The notes below the pieces were generated by a model. The model did no database searches. It was not told the DNA's origin and was given only the letters and a program-made list of their open reading frames with translations. From Liolophura sinensis (lineage: Eukaryota > Mollusca > Polyplacophora > Chitonida > Chitonidae), in the NCBI RefSeq assembly GCF_032854445.1, contig NC_088304.1, forward strand, positions 19,009,850-19,073,849: a DNA stretch of 64,000 bases, given 5' to 3'. The translations under genes and the position numbers were made by a program. Shown here in pieces: positions 21,820 to 33,255 of this stretch (positions are counted from its first letter, which is position 1; every line of letters starts with the position of its first letter).

Positions 21820-21895
21820 ACCCGATCCGGGTTTGATCCCTGATCTCCCGACTTCGAAGCGTACGCTCTAACCATTAAGCCGCCGACACTCCCAA
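21820..21895 (-). mobile_element. tRNA-like SINE head
   Basis: Minus strand GGCGGCTTAATGGTTAGAGC (A box region) and GGGATCAAACCCGGATCGGG (B box region). No continuation of the body was recognised. Confidence 0.55.
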
Positions 21896-22433
21896 CTTGT
21901 ATGTCTATATAGGTATAAGACCAAACACATATTGTTGCTTTGTTTTGTGTCTATATCGACAAATGCAAATTTTAATTTGGGCAACATTTTAGTATGGCAA
22001 TTTGGGCTAGACCATGTTCACATATTAGCAACCAGAACATAATGCTTTGTGTACCACATAAAAGTGTCAAAACTTCTTACAAATATTTATACATTCAGCG
22101 AACTTGAATATATAAATTTTTCAAACACTTCAGTTGAATTTACCAGACAAGAGTCTGGTATAATTTTAGATTTTCATGGTGTGCTGTAATTGAGCGCATG
22201 TAAAGGGTATCATATTGTGTTTGTATCTGACCCTTACTCTAAAAACTAAATTTAACATAACATTATATGTTTTCTGAATGATAGTAGAATAGATTATGTT
22301 AATAAAGTGTAACAAAATAACATTATGATATGGCCAACCCAATGGCCTCGAACAACAGCAATATTGAGCTGGAACAACCGAACAAATCTGCTATATGTAA
22401 CAAAACGGTTTGTAGCAACAACATGATGTACGC

Positions 22434-22620
22434 TGCCATCACTTATATACCTGATTAATTTGACAAATTAGTTTTTAGAATGTAGTATTTGATTCTGCCA
22501 TCACTTGCACACCTAACCAATTTAAAAATTAGTTTTTAGAGTGTAGTATTTGATGCTGCCATCACTCATATACCTAATCAATTTAACAAATTAGTTTTTG
22601 GAGTGTAGTATTTGAGACAC
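22434..22620. repeat. 62-bp tandem repeat, three copies
   Basis: Units with GCTGCCATCACTTATATACC, AATTAGTTTTTAGA and GTGTAGTATTTGA. Confidence 0.88.
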
Positions 22621-22638
22621 GTCTAGAGCCAGTTGTTC

Positions 22639-22715
22639 ATTTTATTTATTTGATTGGTGTTTTACGCGTACTCAAGAATATTTCACTTAAACAACGGCAG
22701 CCAGCGTTATGGTCG
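22639..22715 (-). mobile_element. SINE-A 3' fragment
   Basis: TTTATTTGATTGGTGTTTTA and AGCCAGCGTTATGGTCGC. Further short family A pieces lie at 22930-22975. Confidence 0.75.
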
Positions 22716-22719
22716 CTAA

Positions 22720-22848
22720 TGACACCGTGTGTATGTCGAGCTATTGTTGTTCTGTCTGGTAGCCCCAAACATTCCCCATTACAAGGTCGACACTCACCGT
22801 CGTTGTGTACTAAGTCAAAACTTCTTGCGTACGGTGTTAAACATCAAA

Positions 22849-22879
<31 letters not shown>

Positions 22880-22885
22880 ACACAA
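22720..22885 (+). mobile_element. SINE-B-like 3' part with AAAT tail
   Basis: GGTCGACACTCACCGTCGTT, ACTTCTTGCGTACGGTGTTA and a tail of eight or so AAAT units. Confidence 0.58.
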
Positions 22886-23312
22886 GGTTGACTCTTGAAT
22901 TATATTGCCTTCACGTATCAGGAGCCGCAACAGAGTCGTATAATTTAAATATTCTTGAGTACGACGTAAAACAGTACAATATAACAGGATGTAAACGGTA
23001 ATTCTGGCAAGTTCCGGTCTGTTGAAATGAAATCTAGTTTTGCCCATGCACCTCTTAAGAAGCAGGGAACGTGAGATATTGAATCCCATGTGCATTTGAT
23101 TGTTACTTTATGCCGTGTTGACGGAAGCCGAGTGTTGGGATGATGTATTTGGGACGCAATCATGATAAATCAGTAGCCTATACGTCTTAGGTGTCTCTGT
23201 CATATGGTCGCTACAGCCACTCTACAACTACCATAAAATCGGGGAACCTATGATGTAGGACATAAAAATATCAGATCGCTGTGAAGATGTATTGAGGAGG
23301 CCTCGCTGGCTC

Positions 23313-23557
23313 ACATTTATTTATATATTTATTTATTTGACTGGTGTTTTACACACTCAATTATACCACGGCAGCTAGCATTATGGTGGGAGGAAAATTC
23401 GCTCACGACCATCCCTGGTAATCCTTTACGTTACGACCGGCACGGAATCGAGCATGAGCTGGAGATAAACTAACACCGATCGCATTGGCGAGAGGCCTCT
23501 GGGTTACTGTGCTGCGATAACATGTCAACTAGCCTACTCCAGGCCACGGAGGCCTCC
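23313..23557 (-). mobile_element. SINE-A, full length, diverged
   Basis: Tail TTTATATATTTATTTATTTG, core GCTAGCATTATGGTGGGAGG and head GGCCACGGAGGCCTCCT at the right end. Confidence 0.82.
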
Positions 23558-23879
23558 TGATACAGTCGCAAAGAACCAACGCTTTAACTGTGCGAATCAG
23601 CTAGGAGCCTCCGTGACACAGTAGTTTAGTGAGCTTTCGTCCAATAAACTAACGATGTTCAGTGAGCGAACAGAGCTCTCGATGTTTCAGTTGCGGCTCC
23701 GAGTTAGGAGGTCTGTTAGGTACCAAGCGAAGGTTGGTCGTTTACTCCAGGTACTCAATATTTGGATGTTGTTTGTATTGAAACCACCAAAATGAGCCTA
23801 AGGACATTTTAAACAGGAATAACTTTAGATGGTTTGTCTGAAGCTTTTAATTACATAAGTTCGTACGATACTTGGCGAA

Positions 23880-24265
23880 GGGCGGTCGTGATCACTCAGA
23901 GCGCGGGTAAAATCAAAAGCCCTTGTGTGCGGGTCAAAGAGAGGGATCCGGTTCTATCCCAACATATAGGATAAGGATACAGGATTTCGAGGTTCCCCAG
24001 CTCTCACAGTTCTTATCATTGAGTTTGGCGACAAGCGTTGACGGTGTTCGTTGTTTCAGTTTGAGCAGTCTAATAAACGTTGATGACCAGTTATTTTCCA
24101 CCAGTCCAGTGAACACTTACGTTTGTCACAGGTGTGAAAGTTAGTCAGTAACTTTATCTCATGCAGGCACTTCAATTTGCTCACCCATAAAAACCCGTCA
24201 TCATTTTAAGTAGAAAATTCTCAAGCGCGCCTTCACACATAGTGTAAAACAACAATCAGTCAGTT
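23880..24265 (+). mobile_element. Possible diverged SINE-B
   Basis: tRNA-like start (GGATCCGGTTCTATCCCAAC) and a family-like end (AAAATTCTCAAGCGCGCCTT, AGTGTAAAACAACAATC). The middle was not matched. Confidence 0.35.
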
Positions 24266-24403
24266 TGAAGTATCTTTGAGGCGTTATCTTCCCGCCGCGA
24301 GCCAAGCACTGGTTACGTACGCCATCCAGAGTGCTTTTTCAATTTTTCAACATTTTTGCATGCAAATTATCAACTTCAAATGTTATAAATGTATCGTAGC
24401 AGA

Positions 24404-24517
24404 TCTATATTTATTTGATTTGATTTATTTGAATAGTGATTTACGCCGTGCTCAAGAATATTTCACTTATACCACGGCGGTCAGAATTATGGTAGGAGGA
24501 AACCAGGCAGAGCATAA
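24404..24517 (-). mobile_element. SINE-A, head-truncated
   Basis: TTTATTTGAATAGTGATTTA, CTCAAGAATATTTCACTTAT, GGAGGAAACCAGGCAGAGC. Confidence 0.82.
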
Positions 24518-25344
24518 TTTCGTTTACATCACTGCCACAAATTGCAAAATTGGTAACGAATCTTGAACAACGCCGTGGTCACCGGGGTAACGGTGATGAG
24601 GCAGAAAGTCTCAACCTTTGTTTCTCATTCTACTTTATACACAAGAATTCTCTTTATCTACAGTGTGTACAACACGATTCGAACCAACAAATGAAACAAG
24701 ATTACTGAAGAATGCTGATTCAGACACCTGTGATGAGGTTTAGCCTAAGCAAGCCTACGTGTCTGAGGATCCAAAGATCAAGCTTGTCGTCAACTGGTAG
24801 CAGTGATGTAAAGAGAGTAGAGAGCGGTACATGCGTTGTTACAAGTATGGCCTTGAATACACAAGTGTAACACTGGGTTACAAACTCACACAACCACAAA
24901 TCAATTCATTTAAAAGTGAGAGTTTATTCACGGTCAACAATAAAAATAAAAACGTTTTGTATTAAAATAAATCCTTGTTTTATACGCAGGAAATACGTCA
25001 TTGAGATCTTTTACAGTCCTTCACAAATTTGAAAATAAATACTAAACATTCTGCTCCTACATAATGCTGTATTAACGTGCGACATATCACACATACCCGT
25101 TATAAGTTTGACTTCCACAGTAACATTTACAAAACATTTTTCTCTTATCTGATGTAGTTTACATGTATTATTCTACGGTACATGTATTATTATTTGGTAC
25201 AAATACTGCGGAATTTCATTTCGATTAACAAAAATAAATTAATAAATTCTATTAAGTGTTTAACATTAGGGTGGTATGAAAAATGACATCAAGTGCAGTG
25301 ACTTAAAAATTATCCATCTGCATATAGCAAATCAAGTCACATCT

Positions 25345-25511
25345 TTAGTCAACTTCCTATACTGTGGAACCGTCATGGAAAGAGCCATTGCTACCAGGGT
25401 TACCACATTTGGACTCTTTGACATGACTGGAGAGCAAACGTTCTGAACCTCCTTAAGTTTTTATTCTAACTCCTGATTTTTAGCCAAGGAACTACCATCC
25501 ATCCACTTGAG
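25345..25511 (-). pseudogene. hsp70: Relic of a fourth hsp70 gene (3' tail only)
   Basis: About 165 bp match the last 55 codons or so of the intact copies (ATTACCATCCATCCACTT becomes ACTACCATCCATCCACTT), including the 3' end. A TAG replaces a Glu codon of the terminal EEVD and other changes are scattered. At about 25511 the homology jumps straight to spacer DNA equivalent to 31222 in the next unit. The rest of the gene, its promoter and part of the spacer (about 3.3 kb) were therefore removed by one deletion. The 3' flank (24905-25344) is still recognisable. It cannot make a chaperone. Confidence 0.88.
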
Positions 25512-25720
25512 AGCCATCAGACCCGCTGGCCAGGCGGGGCCTTGAAACGTTCATGCTATACATACATGCTAAACGATGCACTGTGATGGCTGAAGATCTA
25601 GAGTGTCTGCTTTGTTGGCAGGAGATCAGAGTTCAATCCTCAGTCCAGCCAAAGACATGTTAACCATTTTTGCTTCTCCTTTAATTCTCTTTTAATACTC
25701 GCTTGGCACTTAGCATAATT

Positions 25721-25877
25721 ATTTATTTATTTTATTTTATTTGATTGGTGTTTTACACCATACTCAAGAATATTTCACTTATACGACGGCGGCCAACATT
25801 ATGGTTGTTGGACACCGGGCAGAGCCAGGCGGAAACCCACAACCGTCCACAGGCTGCTGGCAGACCTTCCCACTTAC
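25721..25877 (-). mobile_element. SINE-A inserted in one hsp70 unit only
   Basis: Head-truncated element flanked by a 12-bp target duplication, CTTAGCATAATT, at 25709-25720 and 25878-25889. Equivalent places in the other units (near 31420 and 36865) show the uninterrupted target, so it inserted after the units had separated. Confidence 0.92.
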
Positions 25878-26040
25878 CTTAGCATAATTAAGTGATACAC
25901 CAGTTACAGGTCACTCCAGTGTCACAACACTGTGAGAGAATAAACCAGTTACAGGTCACTCCAGTGTCATGACAGTGTGAGAGAATAAAGCATCATGTCA
26001 GGCGTCTTCTTCAGGGTTGTCCATTGAGGAAGCACTGTAT

Positions 26041-26290
26041 TTAATAAATTAATTTATTTGATTGGAGTTTTACACTGCATTCAAAAGTATTTCACTCATA
26101 CTATGCCTGTCATTATATTGAGGGAGAAAATGGGCAGAGCCATAGGCAGGTTGCTAGCAGACCTTCCCCTGTACAGCTGGAGACAAAGCCAGCATGACCT
26201 GGACTTGAAGTCACAGCCACCACATTGGTGAGGGACTCGCGAATCATTCTGATACACCAGCACAATAACCAAGCCAACCGCTCGGCCAAC
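26041..26290 (-). mobile_element. SINE-A in hsp70 spacer (first unit)
   Basis: TTTATTTGATTGGAGTTTTA, GCAGGTTGCTAGCAGACCTT, and a head with the CCAAGCCAACCGCTCGGCCA end. Shared by all units, so it predates amplification. Confidence 0.82.
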
Positions 26291-26373
26291 AAAGACTGTT
26301 CACTATTTATTGGGTCTCATTTTAGCCCACCTGATTTCAGGAGATACTGCTATGATATCACTGAAAAAATATT

Positions 26374-26535
26374 GAATTTATTTATTTAATTGATTGATGT
26401 TTTATGCCGTGTGGAAAAATATTTCACTTATATAACAATGACCAGTATTGTTGTGGGAGGCAAACGGGCAGAGAAGGGAAACCCCGTGACATTTGTAAGT
26501 TGACGCTAGACATTCCCACGCACCACAGGAGAGAA
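26374..26535 (-). mobile_element. Second SINE-A in hsp70 spacer (first unit)
   Basis: TTTATTTAATTGATTGATGT, TTTATGCCGTG, GTGGGAGGCAAACGGGCAG. Head-truncated and old. Confidence 0.72.
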
Positions 26536-26740
26536 ATAATGTTGAAATCAGCTTAATAAAACTACTCGGGGACATATGCCGTACACGTCAATGAAACATC
26601 AACAATAAACACTATGACTATATACTGAAGTAACTTATAAGAGCAGATCAGAAAGTTGAGGTTGTGGTCGAGTTGCCAAATTCAAGGTGCCTGCCTTTCT
26701 ACTGCCAAGTTTAATTTACCAGTGTACATGTTTACGTGTG

Positions 26741-26825
26741 TCTGAGCTTACCCGCTGGGAATTTGACCCAGCATTCTCTGCATTACGAATCCACACGTTT
26801 TTTACTACATTACGGGGCGGTTCCC
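26741..26825 (-). repeat. tRNA-like segment in hsp70 spacer (also 32231-32312 and 37681-37762)
   Basis: Minus strand has a B-box-like GGTTCAAATTCCC (units 2 and 3; GGGTCAAATTCCC here) about 40 nt after an A-box-like start. It is repeated in each array unit and probably is a SINE head rather than a tRNA gene. Confidence 0.45.
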
Positions 26826-27776
26826 TCTTGGAGGTAGATAGTGTTACATCAACTACTCTATGCTATATTCATCCTAATGGGGTTTATACCTGACTCGGGA
26901 TTTCACTTACTCAGAGTTGGTCAGGAGACTGAGGGAGAGGAAACCAGCGATGTCAACAGCGATGTCAACGATGTCATGGCAGCTGGTACATCTGGAGCAG
27001 ACCGTACTACTTGCACAAGTTGGGGGTCTGCAGGCAGAAAGCATAAAATAGATCTCAGCCAACTAAATTCTTCCATCTCTGTCACACAAGGGCAACTATC
27101 ATTTCTCAACATTGTGACATACATGTATACAGCAGAACTTTGAGTATATCAATTAAGCGCCAAACTGCAACTCCAGTACACAACCAAAAGGTATATCACA
27201 ACACTATAAAAGACACACTTGTCTGCATACACATACACAAAAATGTTGAGAAACTAAAATAGCCAATCCTCATGAATTATGTCAAACAAAGCTTTGTTCC
27301 TTATATACACAAACTCTAAACGGCTTTAAAAATACACACCAACAAATCTTGTAACTTCATTGAGAATGCTTATTTATTCTCCACAATAAATTAAATAAAT
27401 ACACACATTTAAACATTTGATATCACAAACAATGAGATCTTTTCATCCTGGTTCAGTGACACAACTGGATGGAACTTGAGCTTTTCTTAATACTGAACAT
27501 AAAAATGAATGATGAACATATACACATCCACACTAAATACTACAGCAAGTTTGACTTAAACAGTAGCATTTTCATAATGTCTCTTTTACACCATCAAACA
27601 ACATACACATTAACCGCGTTGTATATTGCACCAAAGAATAATTCAGCAATCTTCTGTATGTTCACCATAGCAGAGAGCCAAATTTCCATCACAAAAACAT
27701 AAAAATTTCACAAAAATATGTGGTTTACAAAAACATTAATTTTATCTGCATCACAATAAATTAAAAAATTGTATCA

Positions 27777-29690
27777 TTAATCAACTTCCTCCACTGTGGG
27801 ACCATTATGTGCAGTGCCACTGTTACCAGGGTTATCAGATTTTGGCTCCCCGTGTAACTTTGACATGATCGGAGAGCAAATGTTCTGAACCTCCTTAAGT
27901 TTGTATTCTAACTCCTCCTTTTCAGCCAAGGAATTACCATCCATCCACTTCAGAATCTCATCACACGTGCTTATCACAGTGTTCTTGTCATTCTCAGAGA
28001 GCTTACTGCCATGCTCACTCACCACCTGTTTCACATTGAAGACATATCCCTCCAGCTGATTCCTGGCAGAAACACGTTCTCTGTGTTTTGCATCATCGTC
28101 TTTGTATTTCTCCGCCTCAGCCAACATTCTCTCAATGTCCTCTTTACTCAGCCTGCCCTTGTCATTTGTGATGGTGATTTTGTTTTGCTTTCCAGTGCTC
28201 TTATCCTGCGCAGACACGTTCAAAATGCCATTGGCATCGATATCAAAAGTAACCTCTATCTGAGGCACCCCTCTTGGTGCGGGTGGAATGCCATTCAACT
28301 CGAAGGTGCCAAGTTTGTTGTTGTCCTTGGTCATGGCTCGCTCTCCCTCATACACCTGGATGGTCACAGCTGGCTGGTTATCTGCATAAGTGGTGAAGAT
28401 CTGGGAGGTTTTCATCGGGATTCTGGTGTTCCTTTCAATCAGGTTAGTCATGACTCCACCAGCTGTCTCAATTCCCAATGACAATGGTGCCACATCCACA
28501 AGTAGCACATCTTTGATCACCTCGCTCTGTTCCCCGGTCAAAATTGCAGCCTGGACAGCAGCGCCATAAGCCACAGCCTCGTCAGGGTTGATCGACTTGT
28601 TCAGCACTTTTCCATTCATGAAGTCCTTCAACAATTTCTGGATTTTTGGAATCCTGGTAGAGCCCCCAACAAGGACAATTTCGTGGATTTGTGACTTGTC
28701 CATCTTGGCATCTCGCAAAGCTTTCTCCACAGGTTCCAGGGTTCCCCTGAACAAATCTGAACACAACTCCTCAAACCTTGCCCGTGTGATTTTGGTGTAA
28801 TAGTCAATGCCCTCAAACAGGGAGTCGATCTCGATGTTGGCATCGGCACTGCTGGACAGCGTTCTCTTGGCTCGCTCGCATGCTGTACGCAGACGGCGAA
28901 GTGAGCGTTTATTACCACTGATGTCTTTGTGGTGTTTTCTCTTGAACTCCTGAACAAAATGGTTCACAAGTCGGTTGTCGAAGTCTTCCCCTCCCAAGTG
29001 AGTGTCTCCAGCTGTTGACCGAACCTCAAACATGGATCCTTCGTCTATGGTGAGGATGGACACATCAAACGTTCCACCTCCTAAATCAAAAATAAGTACA
29101 TTTTTCTCACCTTTAAGGTTTTTATCCAGTCCGTAAGCCAGAGCTGCTGCCGTGGGTTCATTGATAATCCTCAGCACATTAAGTCCTGCGATGGCACCGG
29201 CATCTTTGGTGGCTTGTCTCTGGGAATCGTTGAAGTATGCAGGAACTGTTATCACCGCATCCTTCACTTTCTGACCCAGGTAAGCCTCGGCCGTCTCCTT
29301 CATTTTGGTGAGCACCATGGAACTGATTTCTTCAGGTGCAAATGTCTTTTCTTCTGATTTGTACTCCACCTGGATCCGTGGTTTCCCCAATTTGTTCACT
29401 ACAGTAAACGGCCAGTGTTTTTTATCCGCCTGAACGACAGGATCGTTAAAATCCCGACCGATCAATCGCTTGGCGTCAAAGACGGTGTTTTTAGGGTTGA
29501 GAGCCACCTGATTTTTGGCCGCATCGCCGATCAGTCTCTCGCTGTCAGTAAAGGCCACATAACTAGGCGTTGTTCTGTTTCCCTGGTCGTTGGCGATGAT
29601 TTCCACCTTACCATGCTGGAAAACACCTACACAGGAATATGTTGTGCCCAAATCTATGCCAATCGCTGGTGATTTCGTTGAAACTCCCAT
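27777..29690 (-). CDS. hsp70: Cytosolic heat shock protein 70, array copy 1 (intronless, 637 aa)
   Basis: A single uninterrupted reading frame from ATG to TAA. It has all three Hsp70 signatures: IDLGTTYS at 12-19, [14 protein letters not shown] at 200-213 and [15 protein letters not shown] at 338-352. The C-terminus is EEVD, the cytosolic/nuclear form that binds TPR co-chaperones. The ATPase domain spans about 1-385, the substrate-binding domain about 395-505 and the lid follows. Lack of introns plus a TATA box and heat-shock elements upstream indicate a stress-inducible gene. No GGMP-type tail repeats are present. This copy has Val362, where the other two copies and most Hsp70s have Glu ([13 protein letters not shown]). 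It also differs from copies 2 and 3 at residues 569, 579 and 616-619. Minus-strand AATAAA at 27378-27373 is a likely polyadenylation signal. Confidence 0.98.
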   Translation of the reverse strand: MGVSTKSPAIGIDLGTTYSCVGVFQHGKVEIIANDQGNRTTPSYVAFTDSERLIGDAAKNQVALNPKNTVFDAKRLIGRDFNDPVVQADKKHWPFTVVNKLGKPRIQVEYKSEEKTFAPEEISSMVLTKMKETAEAYLGQKVKDAVITVPAYFNDSQRQATKDAGAIAGLNVLRIINEPTAAALAYGLDKNLKGEKNVLIFDLGGGTFDVSILTIDEGSMFEVRSTAGDTHLGGEDFDNRLVNHFVQEFKRKHHKDISGNKRSLRRLRTACERAKRTLSSSADANIEIDSLFEGIDYYTKITRARFEELCSDLFRGTLEPVEKALRDAKMDKSQIHEIVLVGGSTRIPKIQKLLKDFMNGKVLNKSINPDEAVAYGAAVQAAILTGEQSEVIKDVLLVDVAPLSLGIETAGGVMTNLIERNTRIPMKTSQIFTTYADNQPAVTIQVYEGERAMTKDNNKLGTFELNGIPPAPRGVPQIEVTFDIDANGILNVSAQDKSTGKQNKITITNDKGRLSKEDIERMLAEAEKYKDDDAKHRERVSARNQLEGYVFNVKQVVSEHGSKLSENDKNTVISTCDEILKWMDGNSLAEKEELEYKLKEVQNICSPIMSKLHGEPKSDNPGNSGTAHNGPTVEEVD

Positions 29691-29844
29691 ATTTCAGTCG
29701 CGTTGTTGTTGTATAGTCAAATTTTCTAGCAATATCGCTGTTAACGGCGAATAAAGTTGACGAATAATGTGGGTTTATCTCTCGCTATGAGTTTGTGTAA
29801 CGTTGAACTTCTCTGATTCTGACAGGCATTGACGATGGGAGTCA

Positions 29845-29995
29845 TATTTATACCCATCTGCAGAAATTTCTCGATTTCATCGAACGTGCTCGATCTAAAG
29901 AAATAGCGTTGTGGAGAGTTGTTTACATCACGTGGTAGAAAACGAGGTCAAATCGTCGTTCGGGAGATTTCGGGACTGGTGGAATGTTCCGGAAA
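29845..29995 (-). promoter_or_regulatory. Heat-shock promoter of hsp70 copy 1
   Basis: On the minus strand a TATAAATA box (29852-29845) lies about 155 nt upstream of the ATG. Just upstream, 29861-29885 contains alternating GAA/TTC modules (AGAAATTTCTCGATTTCATC). Further upstream, 29981-29995 is a perfect three-module heat-shock element, GGAATGTTCCGGAAA (nGAAn-nTTCn-nGAAn). These are sites for HSF trimers. Transcription probably starts near 29820, giving a 5' UTR of about 130 nt. Confidence 0.88.
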
Positions 29996-30844
29996 AAGAT
30001 AACTGGCTATTTCTGGAGCAACGTTTGCTGCATTTAAATACATTCTACATACACAATGTCTTCAGGACATTGCGTTTATTAATGAAAAAAAAAATTTAAA
30101 AAAATCCAGATACCTGTTGTTTTTATTTCTTAGTAAAATATTAAGAATATCGTGTTTTGTGTAAATATTCAGAGAGGCTTTTGCAGTAAACATGTACATG
30201 GAAAAGGGACCTCACTGCACAGCGTGTGGATGTTCTCTATCTGTCAGAACTCATCTAGCGCTCATTTATATTTATGACCAAAACAGATTAGTCACAGTTT
30301 TTGTTTGTCGTATTGTTATACCTTTCATTTGCATATATTGACTGCGTAGTATAAATACGTGCATAAGACAACATCCCCTTCTACATTTACCTGTGGTGCG
30401 CTAATGATATACTGAATATTTAACCGTAGGCTACATACAAGTACTTAAGTGATTAAACTGTAGATAGATAATGGGTTTACAAATATATTGCATCGGCCTA
30501 CTGATGGTGTCAGACTTTTCAGTCTTACTGGTAATGATGGCAAAGGTGCAAAGATTCGTTTGCAATAGACCGTTACGCAGGGTATATTATGACCAATACC
30601 TGGGCTATATCCAAAGCTGCTGAAAAGCGCCCCATATTACAAATGATACAATAACATAACAATATAACAGTTTAGGCCTAATGTACTACTTGTATAAAAA
30701 GTTTGATGAAACTGACTTGTATATTTTTAAATGAAGAAGAGCATAACTTTGACATGGAAATGTAGACATGCATGTGTGAACTAAAGGATAATAACGGGCA
30801 TCTTAACTGAGTAAAAAAAAAATAATAATAATAATAATTTTAGC

Positions 30845-31015
30845 TTTTTATCCACAGCCACCATATCTGCTGGGCATATATGTACTCAATTTCATCTTAT
30901 ATCCACAGCTGTTGGATACATATAAGTACTGAATTTGAGTTTATATCCACAGCCACTGGATTTAGCCTATAAGTAAAGGATTCTAGTTACATCCACAGCT
31001 GCTGGGTATATGATG
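30845..31015. repeat. Tandem TATCCACAGC repeats in hsp70 spacer (also 36315-36485 and 41770-41940)
   Basis: Four units of about 50 bp start with TATCCACAGCYRC or ATCCACAGCTGCTGG. They occur in all three full units. Confidence 0.82.
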
Positions 31016-31289
31016 TCTGTCTTATTTAATTGGTGAACTGTTTTATGCTGTACAGAAGAAACATTTTACCATTAAATGTATGATGGTTATCACTTTTATG
31101 CATGGAGAAAAGTGCCTTAAAACCTGGATAAACCCCATTACCCTGCTTACATGTACAAGGCTTGGCCAAACACTGGTTTTGAACCTGCAGCCATATACAA
31201 TTCCAAAGTCAGTGACCTGCTAGAAACCATCAGACCTGTTGGCCAGACGGGACCTCGAAACATTCATAGTATACATGTATGCCAAATGA

Positions 31290-31526
31290 TGCACTGTGAT
31301 GGCTGAGGGGCTAGTATGTCTGCTTTGTTGGCAGAGGATCCCTGTTCAGTCCTTAGTCCAGTCAGGGATATGTCAGCCATTTTTGTTTCTCCCTTTTCAG
31401 GCTCCCTTTGCACTTAACATAATTAAGTGACACACCAGTTACTGGTCACACAAGTGTCACGACACTGTGACAGAATGAAGCATCATGTCAGGTGTTTTCT
31501 CCATGGTTATCCACTGAGTCAGCACT
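31290..31526 (+). mobile_element. SINE-B remnant in hsp70 spacer (also 25575-26036, 36745-36979 and 42225-42350)
   Basis: Head-like GATGGCTGAGGGGCTAGTAT, then CACACCAGTTACTGGTCACA and ATCATGTCAGGTGTTTTCTC, which parallel the SINE-B body. Present in all units, so older than the array; cut short at the array's right edge. Confidence 0.5.
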
Positions 31527-31785
31527 ATATTTAATTAATTTATTTATTTGATTGGAGCTTTACACCGTACTCAAAAGTATTTCACTTATACTATGCCAGC
31601 CATTATAATGGAGGGAAACGGGGCAGAGCCATAGGCAGGTTGCTAGCAGACCTTCCCATGTACAGCTGGAGACAAAGCCAGCATGACCTGGACTTGAAGT
31701 CACAGCCACCACATTGGTGAGGGATTCCCGAATCATTCTGATACACCAGCACAATAACCAAGCCAACCGCTCGGCCAACAAAGAC
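31527..31785 (-). mobile_element. SINE-A in hsp70 spacer (second unit)
   Basis: Same element as 26041-26290, carried by the tandem duplication. Confidence 0.82.
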
Positions 31786-31861
31786 TGTTTACTATTTATT
31801 GGGTCTCATTATAGCCCACCTGATCTCAGGAGATACTGCTATGATATCACTGAAATAATAT

Positions 31862-32040
31862 TGAATTCATTTATTTATGTATTTAATTGATTGCTGTTTT
31901 ATGCTGTGTGCAAGATTATTTCACTTATACAAGAATGACCAGCATTATTTTGGGAGGAAACCGGGCAGAGAAGGGAAAATCCATGACCATCTGTAAGTTG
32001 CCGCGAGACATTCCCACGCACGACCAGAGAGAAATAATGT
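31862..32040 (-). mobile_element. Second SINE-A in hsp70 spacer (second unit)
   Basis: Homologous to 26374-26535, inherited by duplication. Confidence 0.72.
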
Positions 32041-33255
32041 TGAAATCAGCTTAATAAACTCCTCTAGAACATATATGCCATAAATGAGACATCATCAATA
32101 AATACTATGACTAACTGAAGTGGCTTATAAGAGCAGATAAGAAAGATGATGCTCTGGTCGAGTTGCCAACTCAAGGTGCCTGCCTTTCTACTGCCAAGTT
32201 TATTTTTGTAGTGTACGTGTTTATACATCTGAGCTTACCAGCAGGGAATTTGAACCAGCAATCTCTGCATTACGAATCCACACATTTTCTACTACACTAC
32301 AGGGCAGTTCCCTCTTGGAGGTAGATAGTGTTACATACACTATTCTATGCTATATTCATCCTAATGGGGTTTATACCTGACTCGGGATTTCTCTTACTCA
32401 GAGCTGGTCAGGAGACAGAGGGAGAGGAAACCAGCGATGCCAACGATGTCATGGCAGCTGGTACATCTGGAGCAGACCGTACTACTTGCACAAGTTGGGG
32501 GTCTGCAGGCAGAAAGCATAAAATATATCTCCGCCAACTGAATTCTTCCACCTCTATCACACAAGGCCTACTCTCATTTCTCAACATTGTGACATACATG
32601 TATACAGTGGTATTTTAAGAGGTATATCAATTAAAAGCCAAACTGCAACTCCAGAACACAACCAATAGGTATATCATAACACTCTAAAGATACACTTTTC
32701 TGCATACACATTTGCAAACATGTCAAGACACCAGAGCAGCCAATCCTCATGAATTATGTCAAACAAAACTTTGTTCTTTATATATACACAAACTCTAAAA
32801 GGCTTTAGAAAATACACAACAACAGTTCTTGTAACTTCACCGTGAATGTTTATTCACTCTCAACAATATAATAAATAAATAAACACATTTAAAAACTTGA
32901 TATCACAAACAATGAGGTTTCATAGTCCTTGATCAATGCCAGAAGTAGATGGAATTTGAGCTTTTCTTAATACTGAATGAAAAACGAGTGATGCACAGTT
33001 ACACATTTACACTACATACTACAGTAAGTTTAACTTAAACAGTAGCATTTTCGTAATGTCTCTTCTGCACGATCAACAAACATACACATTAACCGCGTTG
33101 TATATTGCACCAAAGAATAATTCAGCAATCTTCTGTATGTTCACCATAGCACAGAGCCAAATTTACATCACAAATACATAAAAACTTTACAAAAATATGT
33201 GCTTTACAAAAACATTAATTTTATCTGCATCACAATAAATTAAAAAATTATATCA

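Larger units (their letters stand above)
21086..24904. other. Upstream of Kv gene to hsp70 array; no gene seen
   Basis: Should contain the Kv promoter and 5' UTR next to 21085, but no TATA box or other clear signal was found. The rest holds SINE pieces and a 62-bp repeat. Confidence 0.55.

Noticed and set aside
26841-27143. Frames of about 100 (plus) and 67 (minus) residues in the spacer 3' of each hsp70 gene
   Set aside because: They survive in three units mainly because the duplication is recent. Unit 2 lacks 12 nt present in the others, no known domain is recognisable and both strands are open. Probably repeat DNA.
28011-28481. Plus-strand frames of 156, 85 and 70 residues inside each hsp70 copy
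   Set aside because: They recur at matching positions in all copies because they are shadows of the conserved hsp70 coding sequence on the other strand.
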